From Delphinapterus leucas (Eukaryota; Chordata; Mammalia; Artiodactyla; Monodontidae): 64,000 bases of DNA. Made by a program: the position numbers and the translations under genes. Of this stretch, positions 1 to 11,674 are shown piece after piece. The DNA lies in contig NW_022098026.1 in assembly GCF_002288925.2 (NCBI RefSeq), positions 20,701,410 through 20,765,409 of the forward strand. Reading direction: 5' to 3'. Numbering within the stretch: position 1 is the first letter of the stretch; each line of letters opens with the position of its first letter. A model generated the notes under the pieces. That model saw only the letters and a list, made by a program, of their open reading frames with translations, was not told the DNA's origin and searched no databases.

Positions 1-81
1 TTTTGTGCCAGCACTGCTGTGGTTCTTTACTGACCCTGCCTCTCTGTCCCCCTCCCCGACCCCTCTGCTTTTCCTCTCCAG
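1..81 (+). promoter_or_regulatory. ARHGAP26: Intron 3 3' end: branch point and polypyrimidine tract
   Basis: A near-ideal branch-point motif TACTGAC lies at 28-34, with the likely branch adenosine at 33, 49 nt before exon 4. A long C/T-rich tract follows and ends in CAG at 79-81. This fixes the acceptor of the first exon in the window. Confidence 0.75.
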
Positions 82-153
82 ATTGAGAATGCCAGCGAAG
101 TGCTCATCACTCCCTTGGAGAAATTTCGAAAGGAGCAGATTGGGGCTGCCAAG
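82..153 (+). CDS. ARHGAP26: ARHGAP26 exon 4 (BAR domain)
   Basis: The exon has 72 nt, phase 0 at both ends, and encodes 24 residues starting IENASEVL and ending KEQIGAAK (about human residues 105-128). It codes for part of the long second helix of the BAR coiled coil that forms the curved dimer. The acceptor is CTCTCCAG and the donor GTGAGA. The 24 residues are identical to human GRAF1 as I recall it. Its length is a multiple of three, so skipping would keep the frame but delete about 3.5 nm of BAR helix. The frame stays open into the intron to 309, but the donor and family match show the exon ends at 153. Confidence 0.96.
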
Positions 154-2064
154 GTGAGAATTTCGCAAGCCTTGTTCTTGGGTTTTAGGGCAGGAGGTCT
201 GGAAAACACAAAACCTTCTTCAGAAGATCTAAGCCCACCATTTTCAGGGAATCCTGGGCAAATAAGCTTAGAGCCCAGCTCATCTGTTCTTTACAAGTGT
301 CTGAAGTAAGACTGAGGGGTCAACCCCAGAGCTGTCATTCTGTTGTTTTGACATCTAATCATGTTGTGCTAGTTCATAAATCATCCAAAGGAAGAAACCA
401 CGCCTCCTTTGTGTGAGTAGATACCTGTGTGTTTGGACACCATGGAACTGTATGTTTGTGGAGGTCCAGGACTGGAGCCTAGGACAGGGGTTGCAAATAG
501 GCCCCTGGGGGCATGGGGACCCTCTTCTTAGCCCACTTTAGCTGTGTATGAAAAGGAGCCCTCTGTCATTAGACCTTTACATTTTTTTCAAGAGAAACTG
601 AAAAGTTAAAGAGTTTTGTATGAAATTTCCTGGCTTTCAAAAAATGCTGGCAAATAATTTAAAAATATATATTACACATTGTGCAAGTCAAAAAGCGGGA
701 CTGCTTCAACCCAGAGGTCACCGTTTGTTATAGCTGACCTGGAGGGACTGTAGCTGAAAGTTGGCTGACTCTAACCTGTTACTGAAAGACTGAGAAGGAA
801 ATTTTATTCATTTTTTAAAGGTGGATTCTCTGGGGTCCCCTGCCCTGTGATAAATCACTAGACAACCCTAGCGAGATTGACCTTCAGTAGAGTGTTAGAG
901 ACCACCTGCGGGAAAGATGTTTTCATTGGAATCAATGAAAGCAAAAAGATTTTCAAGATTTTCTTCCTGTTTTTTTTTTTTTCCCCCCCCCGGAGCTGTG
1001 AGTCATTCGGCCGCAGTCCCTTGTGCCACCTGCAGGGGGTTTTGGGCAACATCACCCTCTTACTTGCGGAGAAGGTGTGGATTTTACTCAGTTGTGAAAT
1101 GGCCTTGAGAGATGCCTGCCTGTAGGTGGGAAAAACATAGCTGAAGTGTAACGAAGTGCGCTCACCCCTCGGCCCCCAACTAAGTGCATGTGCTTTCTAA
1201 AAATGAATATGATTAGGACGTGACAGAGATGTTCGGTTCAGTCAGGGTTATTCAGAGGGAGGAATGGCCCTAGTTTGAAGGAGGGACCATGGCCAAGATT
1301 CTTCTTCCACTGTTACAGCACTTCCCTACCAACTTTACAGTTTTCATTTATGAAGATATTGGAACTCATTGGTCTTCTGTCAGAGGTTAAGGAATGTATA
1401 ATTTAAAGGAAGTCTTATTCCACTAAGATTTTGTCCGAGACTTGGAAACAAGCCCAGGGATGGATGGGAAAATGCCGAGTGCCCCTCCCTGAGTTCTCAG
1501 ACCCAAGGAGCACTGTCTCTTTCGTGGCCTTGGGGCCTGTGCTTTCCCCTCCCGCAAACACACAGTGGCTCATTCACTGAGTTTTCTTTCCAGAAGTCAC
1601 TTCTCCAGTAGGCGTCTCCTGACGCCTCTCACTCCAGCCTCTTCCCTGGGCGGCGTGGGGGTTACCATAGTTACCACGGAGGAAGAGCAGAAGGCTCAGT
1701 GGGTTCCTTTGGGGTTAGTATCAGTGATCCGAGTGACAGGAGCAGGTACTTTGCTGGGGGCTATAGATGGTGAGAAACACAAGAATTAAAAAATTTATAT
1801 GCAATAGTCACTCACCAAAACATGTTTCCCCTCACACACATTCTCTTCTCTCATTCCTGTTGAAGAATGAGGTGATGACGTTGGGGATGATTTCTCATCC
1901 CTCCCCCTTCGTTATTTTATTTTTTTCAGTCTACCTGTTCCTCTTCCCCACCCCCCATCCCCGTACATGTATATTACATGTGTTTAAGAGAACACAGAGA
2001 AACAACCCCTCTACTAGGCCATCTAGGGAGCAGACTCAGGAATACCTCAAAGACCTTACTTCTG

Positions 2065-2271
2065 GGGCTTCCCTGGTGGAGCAGTGGTTGAGAGTCCGCC
2101 TGCTGACGCAGGGGACACGGGTTTGTGCCCCGGTCTGGGAAGATCCCACATGCTGCGGAGCGGCTGGGCCCGTGAGCCGTGGCCACTGAGCCTGTGCGTC
2201 CGGAGCCTGTGCTCCGCAACGGGAGAGGCCACAACAGTGAAGGGCCCGCGTACCGCAAAAAAAAAAAAAAA
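2065..2271 (+). repeat. CHR-type tRNA-derived SINE, sense
   Basis: A full-length element begins GGGCTTCCCTGGTGG, carries the tRNA-like A and B box region and ends in a 16-nt A tail. It is flanked by a perfect 14-bp target-site duplication, AGACCTTACTTCTG, at 2051-2064 and 2272-2285. This is the only one of eight SINEs of this type that lies in the sense orientation of ARHGAP26. The family is restricted to cetaceans and their relatives, so it also identifies the organism group. Confidence 0.95.
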
Positions 2272-2577
2272 AGACCTTACTTCTGAAGTCTGCCCGTGTG
2301 ATGCTAAAATTACCCTTCCTCCTCCTCCCAGGTCTGGTGCACTTCGGTTGCTATAACAACCTGTTGCTACTTGCAGGAAGCCGAAGTTAGAGTTCTGGGG
2401 GTGAAGGCTGCATGTGAGGAGGATTCTTGTGCTAACGTGGCTGCTCTGGGGTAGGGCGGACCCTGGGGCTTGGCATAGCTGTGGCCCTGCTTTTAGATTT
2501 CTGAGTTTGGGGGAGTTTATTTTCCCTGCAGCCGAAGCTGGGCTCTCCAGTGAAGGTAGAATAGACATCAGAGAGAG

Positions 2578-2790
2578 TGGCTAAGAGTGGGACTGCTTGA
2601 GTCCAAATCCCACTTGTGCCGCTTGCATGTAAATGGAGAGGTTGCTGACCTTCTCCACACGTTTCCTGAGCTGAGAAATGGGGATACTGAGAGTGCTTAC
2701 CTTACAGAGTTATTATGAGGAAGAAATGAGTGAACTCTTATAAAGTGCCGCTCAGAACACTGTCATAAAATCATTTGACGTTAACTATTC
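2578..2790 (+). repeat. MIR SINE relic, sense
   Basis: The order of MIR landmarks is retained: TTGAGTCCAAATCCCACTTG, GTTGCTGACCTTCTCCACAC, then GAAATGGGGATACTGAGAGT and a region resembling the MIR 3' part. It is strongly diverged. Confidence 0.75.
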
Positions 2791-2824
2791 TATTCGATAC
2801 ACACAGTTCATTCCTAAAAAACAG

Positions 2825-3050
2825 GGGAGAGCCTGCTGTGTACCCGGCACCGTGCTCCACACTGCTGTTCGGTGCAGGTAAATGCAGATGTGGTCACCGT
2901 GCTCATGGTGTGCAGGGAGAAAGGCACTGGACAGCGTGGTATGAATAAGCGTGTGACTGCAAGTTGTGGTGGGTGCTGTGACGGGTCGCCTTCATGGACG
3001 TGGAACTTGGAAAGCAAGTGGTGTCCTAATGAGGAGGAGGTGGGGTTAGA
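2825..3050 (-). repeat. L2 LINE 3' relic, antisense
   Basis: The phrase CTGTGTACCCGGCACCGTGCT, the following GGAGAAAGGCACTGG segment and the later GTGGGTGCTGTGACGG part resemble the reverse complement of the L2 3' end. Divergence is high and the limits are approximate. Confidence 0.5.
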
Positions 3051-3088
3051 TGATGGACCACATCATTGCCGCCGCCACCAGCGTCATC

Positions 3089-3310
3089 AGCGCTGAATTC
3101 TATCGAGCACTTTCCATGTGCCAGACACTCTACCAAGCACTGGATATGGTTTATCTCATTTAGTCCTGACAGTCCTACGATGGGATGAGTGTTCTTTTGC
3201 TTTTTTTTGTTAGACAGTCTCTGAGCTGAAAGGGGAGACTTGTGCCATTATTTCGTCTAGTCATCCTTAGTTTATAGATGAGGGAACTGAGTCCCAGAGG
3301 GGTAGTGGTT
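3089..3310 (-). repeat. MIR relic, antisense
   Basis: TCGAGCACTTTCCATGTGCC, CAAGCACTGGATATGGTTTA and, after a T-rich insertion, ATAGATGAGGGAACTGAGTC are in the order expected for a reversed MIR core and 5' part. Confidence 0.7.
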
Positions 3311-4539
3311 TGTATGGAGTTGGGTATAATTTCCAGGATCCTAACTCTGTCCTGGATCCATTTCACCACCCACCGTGGACTCCCTGGAAGGGCAACACCA
3401 TCTCCGTACCTGAGTGACTGAGTCTTACCACCCTCCTGTCTTCTAAGAACGTGATCTCAATCCTAGAGGAGTTATTCCCCCAAAGGTCGAGTTGGCAGAA
3501 AGTCACAGAATGCCAGTGACTCATGTTGCTGAGCCCTTTCTCACCTCTGGCCCGCTGGACTGTGCTGGCGCAGGGTTCTCTTTTGGGGGTTGTCGACGAG
3601 GCTGGTGGAGTGCCTGTGCGAGCATCAGTCAGAGTTGGAACCCCAGCTCAAAGTCGCTGACTTCCGTGAAAGAAAAGCATTGCTCGAGTCAAGTGTCTTG
3701 CCTGTACCTCTCCTCGTTTGAAGGAGTAATGTCTCCTCCAGCTTTGTCTTCACATGCTTCTGCGTGTTTGTTTGTGTATGTAAAACTTTCAAGCAAAATT
3801 CAGATTTATAGAAATGGATACATACCAGCTCAAATGGGTAATATGATGATTCTGCCCACTCTGTGAGGCTTAGAGTCTTGCCGTTGACCAGATAAATGGT
3901 GTTCTGCTGTCACGGGTGCTGTTCAGAGCTTCCGGTGACGGCTTCTTGGTAATGCCTCCACGCGTAGGCCCAGTGTGTTCTGCTCAGAGCATCTGCACTT
4001 ACCAGTCTGGAAGGCTCCACCCTGCCCCTTACGAGGTGGGCAGGTCTTGGATCATACCTCCCCTCCCCAGTGAGGCCTCTCTGGAGCACTTCTCTGCAGG
4101 AATCTCTGGGACTGCACCCTGTTTGTTTCCTTCGTGGCACCTGCGGCGGTCTGGAATCAGGCTGTTTGTTTACTGGTTAATTGTGTTTCTCCTTCTGCTG
4201 GAACAGCCCCACCACGAGGGTGGGGCCGTTTCTGCCTTGTATTGTATTACGTTTCCAGTGCCTGAAGGATCCTAACACAGAGCGCTTGCTTGTTATATCG
4301 TCATTAAATGAAGAGATGTATCTGAGCTTCCTTATCTGGCCGCAATTTTTTTCTCCTCTTGTAAGCCTTGGAGTTGCAGAAAAATATCTGCTGTGGGCTC
4401 CACGTGAGTCAAAAGCCGGAATGATGCACCCAGTTAGTACATTTGACCCTGTTTACCAGGCCATGGTAGACCTTCTTTCAGTCCCCTTGTCCGCCATCCC
4501 CACTGAAATGTGGAGGGAAGACAGACCGCCTATGACAGT

Positions 4540-4690
4540 GTTTCCAGGTGTGGCTGAGAATGTGGACTTGGAGGCAGCTTGTCCTGGGCTCGGACTCCAG
4601 CTCCGTCACTCTCTGTGACTTTTTACAGAAGTTAACTTCCCGCATCTAAGTTTTCTTATCTGTAAAATAAGGAATAGAAATAGAACTTCA
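4540..4690 (+). repeat. MIR relic, sense (5' two thirds)
   Basis: GGACTTGGAGGCAGCTTGTC, the CTCCAGCTCCGTCACTCTCT segment and the TTTCTTATCTGTAAAATAAG motif are MIR landmarks in sense order. Confidence 0.65.
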
Positions 4691-4730
4691 GTGACTTTGG
4701 GGGAGCAGGGATTATTCTGTGTAATATGAG

Positions 4731-4750
4731 ATATATATATATATATATAT
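4731..4750. repeat. (AT)n microsatellite
   Basis: About ten AT units in a row in intron 4, followed by a short T run. Confidence 0.9.
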
Positions 4751-5632
4751 TTTTTACTTTGAAAGCAATAATATAGGATAATAAACATTTCCCAAATGGA
4801 GGAAAAAAAAATCACCCATTATCCCATTTTCTTAACTCATGTATTTTCACTGAAGTATCTTCCCATCTAATGTTTGTCTGTAGGTAGACACATTCTCTGT
4901 AGGATGCACCGAGTTTGTATCATGCTAGCCTTCCTAGTTATGTTTATTGGATGCCCCATACTTTAATTATCCCAAATTCTATTTTTGGGCAGCAATGTTG
5001 CTGTTGCTTTTTTTTTTTTTTTTTTTTTTTTGCTATTATAAATGATGCCACAGTGAACATATTTGGGAAGATAATGTCTTCTTTGTTTTGAATTACTCCT
5101 CAGCTTAAAGACCCATATGTGATATTATTGCGTCAAGGAATATTTAGGTCTACAAATTAAGACATACTTTGTGAACACAGTTAAAGCTGGATCTACTCTT
5201 AGTCTAGACTTGTCCCATTTAAGGTGTAAGTGGATCTTCCTGTTTGGGGATTAGCTTCACGGGTAACTTCCCTTCTTCCTTTGGCTTTGAAAATACTTGT
5301 GAATTAGAAACTAGAGATTTCTGTTTTACAACTGAAATTTCTAGAAGGTGGAATCCTGGCTCTGCCACTATGAAATGCTGGTATTTACCTCATTTCTGGC
5401 ATAGTAGTGGCACCTCTGTGATAGACCCTTAAAACGGTTGGGCTGTTGTTGATGGGTGGTTGCTTGCTTTCATGGCATTATTGGAAGAGTAGGAGATGGG
5501 TGGTGTGCCACTGTTCTGGGTCTGAGGGAATGACGAAGCCATGAAGATGAGCAGGAAGAGTTTGACCCAGGTTGCTTTCATTCCTGCAACATTTTAGTCT
5601 TTTTCTCCTTTCCTCTTTTTTGTTTTTGCCAG

Positions 5633-5734
5633 GAAGCCAAAAAGAAGTATGACAAGGAGACAGAGAAGTATTGTGGCATCTTAGAAAAACACTTGAATTT
5701 GTCTTCCAAAAAGAAAGAATCTCAGCTGCAGGAG
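5633..5734 (+). CDS. ARHGAP26: ARHGAP26 exon 5 (BAR domain, basic patch)
   Basis: The exon has 102 nt, phase 0-0, and 34 codons beginning EAKKKYDKETEKYCG and ending KKKESQLQE (about human residues 129-162). The KKK at the start includes the lysine pair at about 131-132, which I recall as the residues whose charge reversal abolishes GRAF1 membrane binding. They lie on the concave positively charged BAR surface. A second lysine cluster, SSKKKES, closes the exon. The acceptor is TTTTTGCCAG and the donor GTAAGA. Identity to human is complete as far as I can recall. Length is a multiple of three. Confidence 0.97.
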
Positions 5735-7445
5735 GTAAGAAACTTTACTAGTGTCTGAATAAAGTGATTAATCTTTCCATGGTGCTGTGGATATGTTCTG
5801 GTTACTCTCTGCTGGAGCTTCATTCTGATCCCTCATTCCACGCTTGCTGCCCGCATTGCCTTTGTCCCTTCCCGATGCAGCCACGCTGTACGGCTGTCGT
5901 GCCTGTCCATGGCAAGGAACATGCAGCTGGTCCAGATCACCCTAATCACTAGACTGTGCTTCTTCCTTTCAAACTGAGATCTGTTTTCCTGTTTCTCTCA
6001 CCCTTGACCTTGATTCTGTACTCTCTTACCCTGCCTTTCGACCTCCTCCTTACATCACTGATTTGAAATGTTAGCATCTGAAACACTTTGGTCATCCTTC
6101 CTTAATGTGAAATGAAAAAAAAATTATTCCAACCAGTGCTTGACATTAGTCTTTTTTTTTTTTAAGCAGTATTTTATTGTCTCATGTATTTTGTGCTTAG
6201 GAACTTTGTTTCAAAAAAGTAAATTCTCTGGTCTGCCCCTGTTTTATTTGGATTTGCATGGGGTCTTTTTTAAGAGTAGTTCTCTTGGAAAGAAAAGTCA
6301 GATTTGTGGCCTTGGAGCTGTGACCATTTTTATTTAGTTCATGGGGATTTGCATGGCGAGGGGGTTTATGTTCTGGGGAGACAGGGCAGTTTGCTAGTGG
6401 AACTCCAAACTTGGCTACATGAATATCATCTTGTTTAGCTCTTAACAATTTGCTTGAACTGTCTCAGGTGTGTGCTGAAGCGAGGCTATGGCTTCCAAGC
6501 TAGCCCTCATTCTTCAGTTTCCTTTCTTTTTGAGCAAATTCCTTGCCAGTACTTCTGTTCATATGAAGATGGTAGGGTCAGAGGTTGAAAGATGAGGATT
6601 ACTCAGGAGATGGTGGAGCCCAGGATTTGTTACACACCCTCAGTTAGGAAGTGTGCTCAGAACTCTTTCTTTGAAATGAGTGTTTGAATCAGTTGTTTGA
6701 GTGATGGATACAGACTTATTAACAGGAAGTGTTTATAGTGGGCTTTGCAGATCAGTTCTTGGCCAACCAAGCAGCAGCAATTGTATTTGGGGTGAGCTGT
6801 AGGAAGTAAGAAACTGCTGACCTTTCCTTGAAGATTTTTTGCTTGAGTTAGGGAGAAAGAAGCCAACGCAGGAGGAAGAGATTCTTGAAGTAGCAAAGCT
6901 GCTCGGGTAAATCTTGTCAAATGTGATTGAGAAGGTTAAGGAAATGCTGATTTTCACTGGATGATACAGAAAAGGCTATTCCCAGCTCTACACGGGTCTA
7001 TGGGCACTAGGAGATACCCAAGGATATGTGAATTGTCCGTGATAAATACGTAATTCCATTTAGGATCTGTCCTGATCGGTTATCATTCTTCTAACATCAT
7101 TTGGCGTTTAGGGTTTGGAAACGATAGGGAAAGGCATTTTGGCTGGAGCTCACAATCACCAGATCTGGCTAACTCTGTAGTTCCTAAGCAGTTAGGTGAC
7201 CATGCACCATGAGTGCAGTTATTCACAGCTGAGAGAATATGTGATTGTTCTAGCACCTACTGGTACTGGGAGGCCCACAGTACAGTTATCCTACCTGCAT
7301 GACTTAACAAGAGTGAGGCTGCTTCTCCTCTCGGTCTGCTCTCTCCATGCCTGGCTCCTGGTGAGTTGGTCTGGAATGAGTCCTACATTTTCTTTTAGGG
7401 CTGTGCCAATAGCATCTCCCCCGAGATAGCAATATGGGGACCAGA

Positions 7446-7640
7446 ACACTGGACTGGCAGAGATACCTTCTTTACAAGGCTTGCTCTGCTATGTAGTTGA
7501 CTGTGTGACCTGGGACAAGTACTTGGTCTCTCTGAGCTCTAGTTCCTTTGTAAAATACTCATAAAATACCTGTCCTGCCTACTTCATGTATGAGAAGGTA
7601 AATTACAGCCGCTACACAAATATAAAGTATTATCCCCATA
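7446..7640 (+). repeat. MIR relic, sense
   Basis: GTAGTTGACTGTGTGACCTG followed by GGTCTCTCTGAGCTCTAGTT and a diverged tail are MIR landmarks in sense order. Confidence 0.7.
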
Positions 7641-7697
7641 ACTGGCCTGTTCCTCCCCCTCCCCTGCTCCCAAATTGGATGGCATTCTTCCTGGCTG

Positions 7698-8043
7698 CCT
7701 TAGTCTGTTCAGGCTGCTATAACAGAATACCCTAGACTGGGTGGCTTATAAACAACAGAAATTTGTTTCTGACAGTTCTGGATATCGGGAAGCCCAGGAT
7801 CAAGGCACTGGCATATTTGGTGTCTGGTGAGGCCTGCTTCCCAGTTCGTAGATGGCTGTCTTCTAGCTGTCTCCTCACATGGCAGAAAGGGTGAGGGAGC
7901 CCCCTTGGCCTCTTTTGTAAGGACTCTATCCTCATGACCTAATCACCTCCCAAGGGCCCCACCCAAATGCGATCACACTGGGGATTAGGTTTCATCATAT
8001 GAACGTAGTGGTGAGGTGGGCAAACATTCTGTCTGCAGCACTG
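7698..8043 (-). repeat. MaLR (MLT1/MST-type) solo LTR, antisense
   Basis: The block reads as the reverse complement of a mammalian MaLR LTR: TTAGTCTGTTCAGGCTGCTA at the left, GACTGGGTGGCTTATAAACA, CTCCTCACATGGCAGAAAGG, CATGACCTAATCACCTCCCA, and GGGGATTAGGTTTCATCATA near the right end. No internal retroviral sequence is attached. It is an ancient solo LTR with no coding capacity. Confidence 0.85.
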
Positions 8044-8238
8044 ACTGTCAGTATTTATCTCAGTGGAAACTTTTTCATTATGCTTTTTTGTTACAATCCT
8101 TGTCTTTTTTTTTACCCATTCACACTTCCTAAATACTTTGAAGGCAAGGAGTGGGCTGCAGGTCTTTCTTGCAAGTCCTGGTCTGTTCTCAAGCATTGCT
8201 TTTTATACCTAAGCTGAATTAAATTGAATAAAAAATCT

Positions 8239-8290
8239 CATAATAATAATAATAATGATAATATTTTTACTAACAACAATAATAATAGCA
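8239..8290. repeat. AAT-rich simple repeat
   Basis: ATAATAATAATAATGATAAT followed by a second short AAT run, directly next to the reversed MIR. It probably grew from A-rich sequence at the end of that element. Confidence 0.8.
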
Positions 8291-8520
8291 GCCAGTGTTT
8301 ACTGAATGCATATTTATGTACCATGGCGCCATGTTAAGCACTTTATGTGGAATCTGCTCAAATCCTCATAACCCCCCTATGAAGTACAGGTGGATTCCAT
8401 CTCTTTTACATAGGAGGAGACTGAGGCTCAAAGATGTTTAAATAGCCTGCCTATAGCTAGTCAGCAAGGATTTGAACCTTGGCTCCTGACTCTGGAGCCG
8501 TTTCCCTTAACCCAGTAAGC
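8291..8520 (-). repeat. MIR relic, antisense
   Basis: CCAGTGTTTACTGAATGCAT, TGTTAAGCACTTTATGTGGA, AGGAGGAGACTGAGGCTCAA and AGCAAGGATTTGAACCTTGG appear in reversed-MIR order over about 230 nt. Confidence 0.85.
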
Positions 8521-8589
8521 TCTTCTCTGGCCATCTTGTGGGGAAGGATGTTGCTGGGCTGCCTGCCAGCCATTGTTATTCAATGCGAG

Positions 8590-8735
8590 TGTCAAGCTAA
8601 GAGAATTGGAGAGCGGGAGGGACCTTGGTGATCCCCTGGTTAAACCTCTTAGAATTTCGTATGCAGGACCTGAGTTCCTTGCAGAGGTTACGTGATTTAC
8701 TCAAGGTCTTCTAGCTATTTAGTGATGATTTTCCT
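8590..8735 (-). repeat. Old MIR-like SINE fragment
   Basis: GGAGGGACCTTGGTGATCCC plus GTTACGTGATTTACTCAAGG and CTTCTAGCTATTTAGTGATG resemble an old MIR3-type element. The family assignment is uncertain. Confidence 0.45.
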
Positions 8736-9384
8736 TACATTTATTAAAAGATCAACTTTTAACAATATTATGAATCACCTACTACACATTTAACGGAAGC
8801 TACTTCCTTTGATGGTCCAGAATTATTCCCTGATTGCAGGCCTGAATGAATACTTGTAAATTCTAGCCCATCCTGGACCTCTGGTGGCTGAAATGACTGG
8901 GCAGCGATGTGGAGTGACACTGCCATCTAGTGGAAGACTTTTTAAAAGCCAGTGTTTTCTTCAGTGGCTCAGAAGCTGGCTTCAAAGATAATAAATCATT
9001 CCTTGGACAAATTATTTCTTGGACGCTTCTGTGAAAGTCCATTCAGGAGTTGGGTGTGTTGTGGGGAGTGAAATGAATGATCGGAACCTACAGTCTAGGA
9101 GAATTTTTTTCTTTTCCAAGAAGCACAGAATGGTTGGTGGGTTTTGGACAAGCTGGTAGATTGACAGCTTCTTAAGTAACAGGGCAGGGGAACTGCCCGC
9201 CCAGGGGTTGGAATCTGGCTTCTGATTCCATCACAAGAGGAGCTAAGGATGTGGTAAATTCTATGGCCCATATGAGAGGGGCATTGGCAGGAGCAAGCTA
9301 CCATTCCACTCGGGATTTCATCTTTTCCTTTGGAAATGCATTGTTATGCTTTTTTTCTCAGTGCTGGGCCACATAGAGATCAAT

Positions 9385-10240
9385 TCATTTATTCCTCAAG
9401 CATCAGTTGAATGTTTGCTGTGGGCCAGGCCCTCTTCGGGATCTGGGATGGAAAAGTGAGGCAAGGCCTTTGCTGTTATCGACTTTATATTCTAGTAGGC
9501 AATACATGAAAAGAGAGAGAAATAAGTAAGAATTTCATGTAGTGATAAGGAAATAAATTGGGAGATATGATAGAGACTCCCTGGGGTAACATACCTAAAA
9601 TAACGTCATTGTAGGCTTCTCTAAAGAGGTGACATTTGAATTGAGACCAGAAGGAAGAGAAAGAGCAAGCTGGGTGAAAAGCTAGGACAATGTTCTTTAA
9701 ATTATGGGTGTGTCATAAGATCTGAGTTACTGGGCCATGACATAGAATAGGCTAGACTAGAGTGAAAAATATGAAAGTGTGTTGCACCTAATTATAAATG
9801 TTTGTTTATTGGGTCATAATGTAAAAGGTATTTCTTACTGTGCATTAAAGTTTAAAAAAATTGAATATTTATCTAGGGGAAGAGGTTTTCAGGCAGAAGG
9901 AACAGCAAGTGCAAAGATTGCATGGCAAGAAAGAGTTTGGAGTGTCGGAGGGTAGCTAGGAGCCCCAGCTGGAGCTCAGTGGGAGAGGGGTAAGGAAGGA
10001 GGGCTGGGCCGGTTCCTCAGGGTCTTCAGACCATGGGAGAGGCCAGGGGGAGGTGTTGAGGGAGCTGTGAGAACAGCTGATGGAGATTTTAGGAAAGGTA
10101 TTCTGGCTGCTGGGTGGAGGCTGGATTGCGGGAGCAGAGAAAGAAAGCTGGGAGGCCAGTGAGGAGAGGGTTGGAACCGCCCAGAGAAGATGTGGCTGGC
10201 TTAGGGTAGGAGCAGGGATTACAGCCCATCTGCTCAGATG
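9385..10240 (-). repeat. Long L2 LINE 3' segment, antisense
   Basis: The left end has the reversed L2 terminus (TTCATTTATTCCTCAAGCAT, GTGGGCCAGGCCCTCTTCGG). Further along come AGAGGTGACATTTGAATTGA, CAGGCAGAAGGAACAGCAAG, TATTCTGGCTGCTGGGTGGA and AGGCCAGTGAGGAGAGGGTT, all in reversed L2 order. About 850 nt makes it the longest L2 stretch in the window. It is an ancient relic without an intact frame. Confidence 0.7.
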
Positions 10241-10254
10241 TCCCTGGTGATAAC

Positions 10255-10460
10255 CCCCAGTGTGCACAGAACACTTCCTGGTTTTCAAATGTCCACATCC
10301 TTTAGCTCATTTTCTCTTTGAAACAGCTCTACTCAGAGCAAGGGCAGATCATAACATCTCCAGCCTTCAGGTGTGGGGAAGAGACCTGGAGAGGATAAGT
10401 GACTGGAGCGGGTCCCACCGGCTATAAAATGATAGAACTGCAACTCCCACCCAGATTGTT
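10255..10460 (-). repeat. MIR-like relic, antisense
   Basis: The GTGGGGAAGAGACCTGGAGA and GATAAGTGACTGGAGCGGGT segment and the AAATGATAGAACTGCAACTC end fit a strongly diverged reversed MIR. Confidence 0.4.
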
Positions 10461-11039
10461 GCTCTCCTGGCTCTCTCACTGATGCTGGGCTCTGCTCTTC
10501 TTCTCAGAGGACTTTGCTCCTGGCTCCTCCAGCCCTGCCTAACTTGCAGCTTTTCCGAATGACTTTTATTTCTGTTGTGTCTCACTTGGCAAGCCCAAGC
10601 AGAGAGGATGTATCGGGGGTGTGGGGGAGGTCAGGGAAATAGATGCATCCCTAGTTGTAAGTGTGTTGGATTTGCATTGTGAGAAATGAAGGACTACAGG
10701 GACTTAACGGGCCTTAGCCGGCAGGAGCCCAGGTGGAAGGTGTGTCAGGCACTGGTCCACCGGCTACACCTGGCAGGGGGCGTGGTGCAAGCACTTTCTG
10801 AAACCCGGTCTCCAAATAAAGCTCTGTCAGTGCTCAGACATCAGCTCTCCTGCTTGGAGGCTTAGGTGATGCCCCCAGGCTTAGCCCTTCATTTTGGTTT
10901 TGTGCAGCTGTTACTTAGGGGACTGCCTTCTGCATATTAATATGGAAGTTGCCCCGCGAGGAAGTTGCTAGCAGGAGACTTGAATGGAGTCTTTTGGGTT
11001 GTTTCATGGCACCTTGTGCTTTTCCAGAGTTTGTCATTT

Positions 11040-11120
11040 TCTTTTTATTTACATGATTATTTAATTATCTCTTTTCCTCGTCATGCTGTGAACTCCATGA
11101 ATGAATGAATGAATGGCCAG
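11040..11120 (+). repeat. L2 LINE 3' terminus, sense
   Basis: TGCTGTGAACTCCATGAATG followed by further GAATGAATGAAT units is the typical L2 end. Confidence 0.5.
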
Positions 11121-11674
11121 CTCCTTAAGATGTCAGGTTAGCAATACCATATTTGGTATAATGAAGTAGAAGGTCTGTCCCAGTTTTGTTCTGCAGGAAT
11201 CTTGACAAAGGAACACTGAAAGAAATACTCCTTTGGGGGCTTTGTCTTTGTAAAGTATGTTATCGAATGACATACTTCATTTCTAAAGAAAAGAGTGGAA
11301 AGGGTATGAGCTTTATAGTGATAGTTAAGGTACTTCCCAGCACATGCTCATTTTCTCCCCTGGGTTCTGGATCCCAGATCAGCGGCTTAATTGTAGCCAG
11401 GTGTGGACCTTTACAGCCCACACACCTGCACAGAGAGGGAGGTGAGGTTCCGAGGCAGCAATGTAATTACTCTGCTTGGGGTAAACTAATAGTTCATCCT
11501 CGTCCAAAGAAAGTATGTGCGACCGTGTGAAAATGTTCTTTTCTGAGGTCCCCTGCCCCCTGTCAGCTTGTTTTGTTCATTTAGAAGGATGGGAGGAGGA
11601 TGGCCCTGCATGTTTTCTTTTTCTCTTTAAAAATCTGTCTTGTGTGGAACTTAGGTCGGCCCTAGGGTGTGGGG

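Larger units (their letters stand above)
154..5632 (+). other. ARHGAP26: Intron 4 (5479 nt)
   Basis: Donor is GTGAGA, acceptor TTTTTGCCAG. It holds a sense CHR SINE near 2.1 kb, MIR and L2 relics at 2.6-3.3 and 4.5 kb, an (AT)n run at 4731-4750 and a 25-nt T run near 5010-5032. I recognise nothing in 154-2050, apart from a poly-T/poly-C stretch at 971-991, nor in 3350-4540 or 5100-5630. The T run may be part of an unplaced old repeat at about 4750-5150. Confidence 0.9.

Noticed and set aside
1974..2568. Reading frames of 90-170 codons over the 2.1 kb SINE, on both strands
   Set aside because: They are translations of a CHR SINE and its flanks; the same peptide phrases recur at every other SINE copy.
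10805..10830. AATAAA at about 10.81 kb as an intronic poly(A) site
   Set aside because: No in-frame terminal exon or convincing GT-rich element is associated, unlike at 50.25 kb.
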